From positions 62,001 to 126,000 of the forward strand of contig NZ_CP071872.1 in the NCBI RefSeq assembly GCF_022647665.1: 64,000 bases of DNA, in the 5' to 3' direction. This document shows, piece by piece, positions 57,656 to 64,000 of this stretch (positions are counted from its first letter, which is position 1; the number at the start of each line of letters is the position of its first letter). The translations under genes were made by a program, and so were the position numbers. Source of the DNA: Streptomyces formicae. Its GTDB lineage: Bacteria > Actinomycetota > Actinomycetes > Streptomycetales > Streptomycetaceae. The notes under the pieces are model-generated. The model ran no database searches. It saw only the letters and a program-made list of their open reading frames with translations, and had not been told where the DNA came from.

Positions 57656-59482
57656 CTAGAACGCGGCCTCGTCCAGTTCCATCAGCTCGTTGTCGACGCC
57701 CTCGGCGGTCTCGCGGGCGAGCGAGACGCCGGGCAGGACGTTCGCGGCGAAGAACTTCGCGGCGGCGATCTTGCCCCGGTAGAAGGAGACGTCCTTGGCG
57801 GAGGCGGTCCCGAGCGCCTCGGCGGCGACCGCGGCACCGCGCAGCAGCAGGTAGCCGACGACGACGTCGCCGGAGGCCATCAGCAGGCGGGTGGTGTTGA
57901 GACCGACCTTGTAGATGTTCTTGACGTCCTCGCCGGTGGCGGTGAGGTCGGTCAGCATCCGGCCGACGATCGCCTCCAGGTCGACGGCGGCCTTGGCGAG
58001 CGCGTCGCGGGCGCCCGCCAGCTCCTCGCCGCCGGTGCCGACCGCGAGGAACTTCTTGATCTCCTCGGCCAGCAGGTTCAGCGAGGCGCCCTGGTCGCGG
58101 ACGATCTTCCGGAAGAAGAAGTCCTGGCCCTGGATGGCCGTGGTGCCCTCGTAGAGGGTGTCGATCTTGGCGTCGCGGATGTACTGCTCGATCGGGTACT
58201 CCTGGAGGTACCCGGAGCCGCCGAAGGTCTGCAGCGACTGGGCGAGCTGCTCGTACGCCTTCTCGGAGCCGTAGCCCTTCACGATCGGCAGGAGCAGGTC
58301 GTTCAGGCCGTGCAGGGTCTTGGCGTCGTCGCCGGCGGCCTCCTTGACGGCGATCTCGTCCTGGACGGCGGCGGTGTAGAGGACGAGGGAGCGCATGCCC
58401 TCCGCGTACGCCTTCTGCGTCATGAGCGAGCGGCGCACGTCGGGGTGGTGGGTGATGGTGACCTTGGGCGCGCTCTTGTCCATGAACTGCGCCAGGTCGG
58501 GGCCCTGGACGCGCTCCTTGGCGTACTCCAGCGCGTTCAGGTAGCCCGTCGACAGCGTGGAGATCGCCTTCGTGCCGACCATCATGCGGGCGAACTCGAT
58601 GATGCGGAACATCTGGCGGATGCCCTCGTGCTTGTCGCCGATCAGCCAGCCCTTGGCCGGGTGCCGGTCGCCGAAGGTCATCTCGCAGGTGTTGGACGCC
58701 TTGAGGCCCATCTTGTGCTCGACGTTGGTCGCGTAGACGCCGTTGCGCTCGCCGAGCTCGCCGGTCCCCCAGTCGAAGTGGAACTTCGGCACGAGGAAGA
58801 GGGACAGGCCCTTGGTGCCGGGGCCGTGGCCCTCGGGGCGGGCCAGCACGTAGTGGAGGATGTTCTCCGACATGTCGTGCTCACCGGACGTGATGAAGCG
58901 CTTCACGCCCTCGATGTGCCAGGAGCCGTCGTCCTGCTGCACGGCCTTGGTGCGGCCGGCGCCGACGTCCGAGCCGGCGTCCGGCTCGGTGAGGACCATG
59001 GTGGAGCCCCACTGCTTCTCGACCGCGATCCGGGCGACCTTCTGCTGCTGCTCGTTGCCCTCTTCGAAGAGGATCCCGGCGAAGGCGGGCCCGGACGAGT
59101 ACATCCATATCGCCGGGTTCGCGCCCAGGATCAGCTCGGCGTAGGCCCAGATCAGGGAGCGGGGGGAGGTGGTGCCGCCGATCTCCTCGGGCAGCCCGAG
59201 CCGCCAGTACTCCGAGTCCATGAAGGACTGGTAGCTCTTCTTGAAGGAGGCGGGGACCGGCGCGGTGCTGGTCGCGGGGTCGAAGACGGGCGGGTTGCGG
59301 TCGGCGTCCTCGAAGGACTCCGCGAGGTCGTTCTCCGCGAGGCGGGCGATCTCGTCGAGGATGCTCTTGGCGGTGTCGACGTCCATCTCCGCGAACGGGC
59401 CGGTGCCGTACAGCTTGTCGCGGCCGAGGACCTCGAAGAGGTTGAACTCGATGTCGCGGAGATTCGACTTGTAGTGCCCCAT
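57656..59482 (-). CDS. Long-chain-type acyl-CoA dehydrogenase (about 600 residues)
   Basis: A 608-residue acyl-CoA dehydrogenase with the extra C-terminal domain of FadE5/DmdC-like enzymes. An N-terminal DUF-like lead ([19 protein letters not shown]), [15 protein letters not shown] and [15 protein letters not shown] in the middle, and [40 protein letters not shown] with the catalytic Glu. It oxidises fatty acyl-CoA of beta-oxidation. Its promoter carries two CGGTA/TACCG-type palindromes. Confidence 0.94.
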   Translation of the reverse strand: MGHYKSNLRDIEFNLFEVLGRDKLYGTGPFAEMDVDTAKSILDEIARLAENDLAESFEDADRNPPVFDPATSTAPVPASFKKSYQSFMDSEYWRLGLPEEIGGTTSPRSLIWAYAELILGANPAIWMYSSGPAFAGILFEEGNEQQQKVARIAVEKQWGSTMVLTEPDAGSDVGAGRTKAVQQDDGSWHIEGVKRFITSGEHDMSENILHYVLARPEGHGPGTKGLSLFLVPKFHFDWGTGELGERNGVYATNVEHKMGLKASNTCEMTFGDRHPAKGWLIGDKHEGIRQMFRIIEFARMMVGTKAISTLSTGYLNALEYAKERVQGPDLAQFMDKSAPKVTITHHPDVRRSLMTQKAYAEGMRSLVLYTAAVQDEIAVKEAAGDDAKTLHGLNDLLLPIVKGYGSEKAYEQLAQSLQTFGGSGYLQEYPIEQYIRDAKIDTLYEGTTAIQGQDFFFRKIVRDQGASLNLLAEEIKKFLAVGTGGEELAGARDALAKAAVDLEAIVGRMLTDLTATGEDVKNIYKVGLNTTRLLMASGDVVVGYLLLRGAAVAAEALGTASAKDVSFYRGKIAAAKFFAANVLPGVSLARETAEGVDNELMELDEAAF

Positions 59483-59517
59483 GGCGACGGCTCCGTAAGG
59501 GATCGGAAGGGTTCCTC

Positions 59518-59534
59518 GTACCGTACGTCGGTAC
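59518..59534. promoter_or_regulatory. Inverted repeat GTACCG-TACGT-CGGTAC at acyl-CoA dehydrogenase promoter
   Basis: Perfect 6-bp arms 36 bases upstream of the ATG; a shorter TACC-CGTC-GGTA follows at 59573-59584. Likely operators of a TetR/FadR-type fatty-acid regulator. Confidence 0.45.
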
Positions 59535-59702
59535 GTCTACCAACTAGTAGCCACGATGATGCTACCCGTCGGTAATAACGTGCAACCCCGCCCGCGCATC
59601 TGTGACGCGTCCCGCACGCGCCAGGCCCCTGCTCCGTGGGCGGCCGCCGTGAACTCCCGGAGCCGGCGCTTGCGGCGGGGCGGACCCACTAGGCTCGGGG
59701 GC

Positions 59703-60209
59703 ATGTACGGCTACGACCAGACTCCCGGTGCTCAGCAGCACTACGGCGCCCCGCCGCAGCAGCCGATGGCCGGGGCCGGCGTGCCCGGTGGGGGGTACGG
59801 GCAGCAGGCGCCCGGGTACGGGCAGCAGCCGCCGCTGTATCCGGAGCCGTCGCCGCCGTCGCTCGCCGATGCGGTGCGGGCGTTCACGACGGGGGCGATG
59901 TCGGCGGAGGACTTCCAGCAGATCTTCGCGACGTCGAAGGTGTACTGCCCGCGTGGCGACAACCCCGGGTTCCTGGCGCTGCACAACACGCAGCAGCCGG
60001 TCATCCCGATGTTCACGTCGCTCAAGGAGCTGCGGCGGTACGCGGGCAAGGAGTCGAAGTACTTCGTGATCACCGGCGCCGAGGTGATCGACCTGCTGCC
60101 CACCGGCTACGGCTTCGTCCTCGACATGGAGGGCGACCACCGGATGGTGTTCGACGCCAAGGCGGTCGAGCAGATGGTCGATTTCGCGATGCGGCGCATG
60201 TACGGCTGA
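59703..60209 (+). CDS. SseB-family protein with Gln/Gly/Tyr/Pro-rich N-terminus
   Basis: A 168-residue protein. Residues 1-52 are low complexity (GYGQQAPGYGQQPPLYPEPS); residues 55-168 form an SseB-like domain (YCPRGDNPGFLALHNTQQPVIPMFTSLKELRRYAG; GAEVIDLLPTGYGFVLD). Function unknown; relatives are small cytosolic proteins often near secretion or stress genes. A TAGGCT -10-like hexamer (59690-59695) ends 7 bases before the ATG, so a leaderless mRNA is likely. Confidence 0.85.
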   Translation: MYGYDQTPGAQQHYGAPPQQPMAGAGVPGGGYGQQAPGYGQQPPLYPEPSPPSLADAVRAFTTGAMSAEDFQQIFATSKVYCPRGDNPGFLALHNTQQPVIPMFTSLKELRRYAGKESKYFVITGAEVIDLLPTGYGFVLDMEGDHRMVFDAKAVEQMVDFAMRRMYG

Positions 60210-60253
60210 CGTGCGGGACGGCCGGCGCCCGGCCGGCGTGGCGGACGTACCGG

Positions 60254-60281
60254 ACGCCCGGAGGGAATTCCCTCCGGGCGT
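60254..60281. terminator. Perfect palindromic terminator after the SseB gene
   Basis: ACGCCCGGAGGGAA/TTCCCTCCGGGCGT, a 28-bp perfect palindrome followed by T-rich bases. Confidence 0.8.
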
Positions 60282-60303
60282 TCCGTGTTGCGGGCTGGCG
60301 AGA

Positions 60304-60324
60304 AGTTCAGTGTTCAACTAAACT
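60304..60324. promoter_or_regulatory. Near-palindrome at the pirin promoter
   Basis: The arms AGTTCAGT and ACTAAACT are inverted repeats (AGTTYAGT) around five central bases. AT-rich and 24 bases before the pirin ATG. Probably the operator of a redox-type MarR/HxlR regulator. Confidence 0.45.
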
Positions 60325-60347
60325 TGGTCGCACAAGGAGGTCGTCCC

Positions 60348-61310
60348 ATGCCTGCAGTGACTGTCGAGAACCCGCTCACCCTGCCGCGCGTCACCGCGCC
60401 CGCCGACGCCGTTGCCCGGCCGGTGCTCGCCGTGACCACGGCGCCCAGCGGTTTCGAGGGGGAGGGCTTCCCGGTGCGACGCGCGTTCGCCGGGATCAAC
60501 TACAAGTACCTCGACCCGTTCATCATGATGGACCAGATGGGCGAGGTGGACTACGCGCCGGGCGAGCCCAAGGGCACGCCCTGGCACCCGCACCGCGGCT
60601 TCGAGACCGTCACGTACCTGATCGACGGCACCTTCGTGCACCAGGACAGCAACGGCGGCGGCGGCACCATCCAGAACGGCGACACCCAGTGGATGACCGC
60701 CGGCTCCGGGCTGCTGCACATCGAGGCCCCGCCGGAGGAGCTCGTCATGTCCGGCGGGCTGTTCCACGGACTCCAGCTCTGGGTCAACCTCCCGGCCGCC
60801 GACAAGATGATGGACCCGCGCTACCAGGACATCCGCGGCGGCCAGGTCCAGCTGCTCACCTCGCCGGACGGCGGCGCACTGCTGCGCGTCATCGCCGGTG
60901 AGCTCGACGGGCACGAGGGGCCGGGCATCACCCACACCCCCATCACGATGATCCACGCGACCCTGCGCCCCGGCGCGCAGATCACGCTCCCCTGGCGCGA
61001 GGAGTTCAACGGGCTCGCGTACGTGCTCGCCGGGAGCGGCGCCGTCGGCACCGAACGGCGCCCCGTCCACATGGGGCAGACCGCGGTCTTCGGCGACGGC
61101 GGCTCGCTGACCGTGTGGGCCGACGACAAGCAGAGCGGTGGTCCGCACAGCGGCGACCTGGAGATCGTGCTGCTGGGCGGCCGGCCCATCCGCGAGCCGA
61201 TGGCCCACTACGGGCCGTTCGTCATGAACACCCGCGAGGAGCTCCAGAAGGCCTTCGAGGACTTCCAGAAGGGGCGCCTGGGGACCATCCCCGCGGTCCA
61301 CGGGATGTGA
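60348..61310 (+). CDS. Pirin family protein (bicupin)
   Basis: A 320-residue bicupin. The metal-binding His set lies in GTPWHPHRGFETVTYLIDG and WMTAGSGLLHIEAPP; the C-terminal cupin starts near residue 190 (GPGITHTPITMIHATLRPGAQITLPW). Bacterial pirins act as quercetin dioxygenases or modulate pyruvate dehydrogenase. AAGGAGG lies 7 bases before ATG 60348. No paralogue or partner adjacent. Confidence 0.92.
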   Translation: MPAVTVENPLTLPRVTAPADAVARPVLAVTTAPSGFEGEGFPVRRAFAGINYKYLDPFIMMDQMGEVDYAPGEPKGTPWHPHRGFETVTYLIDGTFVHQDSNGGGGTIQNGDTQWMTAGSGLLHIEAPPEELVMSGGLFHGLQLWVNLPAADKMMDPRYQDIRGGQVQLLTSPDGGALLRVIAGELDGHEGPGITHTPITMIHATLRPGAQITLPWREEFNGLAYVLAGSGAVGTERRPVHMGQTAVFGDGGSLTVWADDKQSGGPHSGDLEIVLLGGRPIREPMAHYGPFVMNTREELQKAFEDFQKGRLGTIPAVHGM

Positions 61311-61400
61311 TCCCCGCCCGGGGCCACCGAAGCTGACGCGGCGTCACCCGTCCGGCCCGACAGGCGGGACGGGCCGCCGCGCATGTGGTCCGCTGGGCGG

Positions 61401-62525
61401 ATGGAGCCCCGCGAGACCCGTCAGCCCCGCGAACCCCTGCTGCCCACCCCGGTACGGCGCCTCGCCGCCTGGTGCGGGGTCGTGCTGCTCGTCGCCGCGG
61501 TCGGCGCCGTCGGCGTATGGCTGATCGTCGTCTTCAAGACCGCCGTCACTCCCGTGCTGCTCGCGGTGCTCGGTACGGCGCTCCTCGGCCCCCTCCACCG
61601 GCGGCTCGTCCAGATGAAGGTGCAGCGCTCGCTCGCCGCCGGGCTGACCTGCGCCGCCGTGGTCGCCGTCGTCGGCGGGGCGGGGTACGTCGTGGTCACC
61701 GCGCTGGTCCAGAGCGGCGACCAGATCATCGCCTCGGTCCGGCAGGCCGCCCGGGCGCTCTCCGAGCACTTCGGGGCCCTGGGCACCTCCATCGACGACC
61801 TGGCGGCCAACTCCAAGGAGCTGCTCGCCAAATTCGGCGGGTCCGCCGCGTCCGGGGTGATCTCCGGGCTGAGCATCGTCGCCGAGGTGATCGCGATCGC
61901 GGTCCTTGCGCTGCTGCTGATCTTCTTCTTCCTCCGCGACTCCGACCGCGCCGTCGCCACCCTGCGCTCCCTCGCGCCGCACGCCACCGGCGACACCGCG
62001 GAGGCGATGGGGCGGCGCGCCTTCGGGGCGGTCGAGGGCTTCATGCGCGGGACGACGCTCATCGCGCTCATCGACGCCGTCTGCATCACCATCGGCCTGC
62101 TGGTCCTGCGCGTGCCCGGGGCCGTCGGCCTCGGGGCGCTCGTCTTCGTCTTCGCGTACATCCCCTACCTCGGCGCATTCATCTCCGGCTCGCTCGCCGT
62201 CCTCGTCGCGCTCGCCGACCGCGGCTGGGTGATCGCGCTGTGGGCGCTCGGCGTCGTCCTCGCCGTGCAGGTGCTGGAGGGGCACATCCTCCAGCCGATG
62301 ATCCAGAGCCGTACGGTCCAGATGCACCCCGCGATCATCCTGCTGGCGCTCACGGCGGGCGCGGGCCTCGCCGGGATCCTCGGCATGCTGCTCGCGGTGC
62401 CCCTGACCGCCGCCGCCTTCGGCGTCATCGGTGAACTGCGCAAGCGCTACGCACCCGTCGGCGAGCCCACCGAGGGCCCCGGCGGCACCACCTCGGGACC
62501 GCCGTCCGCCGGCCCCGGCTCGTAG
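61401..62525 (+). CDS. AI-2E family transporter (UPF0118/PerM-like permease)
   Basis: A 374-residue membrane protein with about eight helices. The family pattern is clear: VTPVLLAVLGTALLGPLHRRLV, ALLLIFFFLRDS, VEGFMRGTTLIALIDAVCITIGLLVL, FVFAYIPYLGAFISG and GHILQPMIQSRTVQMHPAIILLAL. The substrate is unknown; relatives include putative autoinducer or Na+/H+ exporters. An ATG at 61383 is an alternative start; neither has a strong ribosome site. The 3' end overlaps the convergent phosphatase gene by 79 bases. Confidence 0.88.
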   Translation: MEPRETRQPREPLLPTPVRRLAAWCGVVLLVAAVGAVGVWLIVVFKTAVTPVLLAVLGTALLGPLHRRLVQMKVQRSLAAGLTCAAVVAVVGGAGYVVVTALVQSGDQIIASVRQAARALSEHFGALGTSIDDLAANSKELLAKFGGSAASGVISGLSIVAEVIAIAVLALLLIFFFLRDSDRAVATLRSLAPHATGDTAEAMGRRAFGAVEGFMRGTTLIALIDAVCITIGLLVLRVPGAVGLGALVFVFAYIPYLGAFISGSLAVLVALADRGWVIALWALGVVLAVQVLEGHILQPMIQSRTVQMHPAIILLALTAGAGLAGILGMLLAVPLTAAAFGVIGELRKRYAPVGEPTEGPGGTTSGPPSAGPGS

Positions 62526-64000
62526 AGCTCGAACCAGATCGACTTGCCCTCGCCCCGCGGGTCCACGCCCCACACGTCTGCGAGCATCTCCATGAGCAGC
62601 AGGCCGCGCCCGGACGAGGCCATCTCGCCGGGCCGCCGGCGGTGCGGCAGCTCGTCGCCGGCGTCCGAGACCTCCACGCGCAGCCGCCGGCTGCCGTGCT
62701 CGCCCGCCGCCTCCGCCACCAGCAGGGCGTCGCCGTCGGTGTGCACGAGCACATTGGTGACCATCTCGGAGACCATCAGGACCGCAGCGTCGATCTGCTC
62801 CGCGTCCGCCCAGTCGTGCAGCAGGTCGCGCAGATGCTGCCGGGCGATCGCGATCCGCTCCGGGTCGGCCTGGGCGACGGTGAGGGCCGTACGGCGCGGG
62901 GCGCGCCGCGGCGGCCTGCCGTGCCGGGACAGGAGCAGGACGGCGATGTCGTCCTCGCGCCGGTCGGCGAGCGGGCCCGTCGTGTAGTGGGACGCCGGGC
63001 CGTGCACGGCCTGGACGAGCGCGTCGGCGAGCTTCTCCAGCTCCAGCGTCTCGCCGTCGTCGCGGTGGTCCTCCAGGACGGCGCGGATCCGCTCCCAGCC
63101 GCTGTCCAGGTCGTGCCCGCCGGTCTCCAGCAGCCCGTCCGTGCAGACCATGATCGTCTCGCCGGGCTCCAGCACGATCCGGGTGGTCGGGTAGTCGGTG
63201 TCGGGGTCGATGCCGAGCGGCAGCCCGCCGGCCGTGGGCCGCATGATGACCGTCCCGTCGGCCATCCGGATCGCCGGGTCGGGGTGCCCGGCCCGGGCGA
63301 TGTCGAGGGTGCCGGCCGCGGGATCGCACTCCAGATAGAGGCAGGTCGCGAAGCGCGGCCCGCTGAACGGGCCGACCGGGTCCCCGTCGTCGTACGTCTC
63401 GCTCTCCGCGTACTCGTGCAGCCCCACCAGGAAGCGCGAGGCGCGCGAGAGCACGGCGTCCGGGCGGTGCCCCTCGGAGGCGTACGCGCGCAGCGCGATC
63501 CGCAGCTGGCCCATCAGCCCGGCCGCCCGTACGTCGTGGCCCTGCACGTCCCCGATGACCAGTGCGATCCGGCCGGTCGGCAGCGGGATCAGGTCGTACC
63601 AGTCGCCGCCCACCTGGAGCCCGCCGCCGGTGGGCACGTACCGCGCCGCCACCGACATGCCCGGGATGCCGGGCCCCAGCGACGGCATCATCGAGCGCTG
63701 GAGACCACGCGACAGCTCCCGCTCGCTCTCCGCGACCCCGGCCCTGGCCAGCGCCTGCGCCAGCATCCGGGCGACGGTGCTGAGCACCGACCGCTCGTCC
63801 GGGGTGAAGGCGACGGGATGGCCGAAGGCCGCCATCCAGCAGCCCATCGTCCGTCCCGCGACGTTCAGCGGGACATAGGCCCAGGAGTGGCGCTTGTAGC
63901 GCTCGATCAGCGGCCACATGGCCGGGTAGCGCCTGCGGTACTCGGCGGGGGACGGGATGTAGAGCGCCCGACCGGTACGGATCACCTCGGCGGCCGGGTA
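62447..64000 (-). CDS. SpoIIE-type PP2C phosphatase with GAF and anti-sigma ATPase domains (5' partial)
   Basis: The reading frame is open to the right edge, so the N-terminus is missing. From the edge: a GAF domain tail (WAYVPLNVAGRTMGCWMAAFGHPVAFTPDERSVLSTVARMLAQAL), a SpoIIE/PP2C phosphatase domain (VGGDWYDLIPLPTGRIALVIGDVQGHDVRAAGLMGQLR; FATCLYLECDP; VCTDGLLETG; REDDIAVLLL) and a C-terminal RsbW-like kinase domain (MVSEMVTNVLVHTDGDALLV; SGRGLLLMEMLADVWG). Such multidomain proteins regulate anti-anti-sigma factors in Streptomyces. The last 26 codons overlap the convergent AI-2E gene. Confidence 0.92.
   Translation of the reverse strand, partial: YPAAEVIRTGRALYIPSPAEYRRRYPAMWPLIERYKRHSWAYVPLNVAGRTMGCWMAAFGHPVAFTPDERSVLSTVARMLAQALARAGVAESERELSRGLQRSMMPSLGPGIPGMSVAARYVPTGGGLQVGGDWYDLIPLPTGRIALVIGDVQGHDVRAAGLMGQLRIALRAYASEGHRPDAVLSRASRFLVGLHEYAESETYDDGDPVGPFSGPRFATCLYLECDPAAGTLDIARAGHPDPAIRMADGTVIMRPTAGGLPLGIDPDTDYPTTRIVLEPGETIMVCTDGLLETGGHDLDSGWERIRAVLEDHRDDGETLELEKLADALVQAVHGPASHYTTGPLADRREDDIAVLLLSRHGRPPRRAPRRTALTVAQADPERIAIARQHLRDLLHDWADAEQIDAAVLMVSEMVTNVLVHTDGDALLVAEAAGEHGSRRLRVEVSDAGDELPHRRRPGEMASSGRGLLLMEMLADVWGVDPRGEGKSIWFELYEPGPADGGPEVVPPGPSVGSPTGA

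Noticed and set aside
61344..63917. An 857-codon minus-strand frame
   Set aside because: A shadow of the phosphatase gene and antisense to the permease; no domain in this frame.
1..64000. tRNA, rRNA and riboswitch genes
   Set aside because: TPsiC-like GGTTCGA strings (for example near 18999 and 43487) lie within coding sequence and do not fold into a cloverleaf; no conserved riboswitch core was recognised.

Overview
The window is high-GC actinobacterial DNA and very probably comes from a Streptomyces chromosome. The evidence is the GTG/TTG starts, the tightly overlapping ATGA/GTGA gene junctions, mycothiol-dependent and proteasome-associated proteins, two branched-chain keto-acid dehydrogenase sets, and parS-type 14-mers. 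Remembered synteny with S. coelicolor (two bkd sets, a kinase pair, an orphan DevR-like regulator, dacA) suggests a position near the origin-proximal parS cluster. That placement is inference.

Layout: 0-7.0 kb is a dormancy/redox cluster. It holds a NarL response regulator, an alpha/beta hydrolase, an Acg-type nitroreductase, a DevS-like GAF histidine kinase, a DevR-like regulator with a His/Gln/Asp-rich tail, and a hydrogenase maturation protease. Several copies of a DevR-box-like 14-mer tie these promoters together. 7.0-12.4 kb holds an azoreductase with a divergent HxlR regulator, a DUF2252 protein, a J-domain protein, a rhodanese, and an acyl-CoA dehydrogenase behind a KstR-type palindrome. 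12.5-23.5 kb is the phenylacetate block: paaABCDE, a DUF5819-HTTM membrane pair, a TrmH methyltransferase, paaN, paaH, the TetR repressor paaR and the Lrp-type bkdR. 23.7-27.4 kb is bkd set 1, whose E2 gene carries a frameshift. 27.5-32.1 kb holds a MobA-like protein, MoeA, a K+ channel and a quinone reductase.

32.2-38.4 kb holds a proteasome activator (Bpa), an ABC exporter with a PadR regulator, and a surface protein. 38.6-43.3 kb has two divergent Ser/Thr kinases and an APH-fold kinase. 43.3-44.7 kb pairs a PNPOx-fold protein, with the best DevR-type box in the window upstream, with a second DevR-like regulator. 45.0-48.7 kb is an intact bkd/pdh E1a-E1b-E2 operon ending in a 24-bp-stem terminator. 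48.9-64.0 kb holds a K15-type DD-peptidase, GntR + MFS, a mycothiol-dependent isomerase-family protein, a nitrilase, an Uma2 remnant, a thioredoxin-NHL protein, M18 aminopeptidase, a large acyl-CoA dehydrogenase, an SseB protein, pirin, an AI-2E permease, and a partial SpoIIE-type phosphatase running off the end.

The most informative signals are regulatory. The PaaR palindrome recurs in front of paaA, between paaN and paaH, and, diverged, in front of bkd set 1. The DevR-like box links the 0-7 kb cluster to the PNPOx/regulator pair at 44 kb. There are three parS-like sites and several DnaA-box-like 9-mers. No tRNA, rRNA, CRISPR array, intact insertion sequence or prophage was seen.
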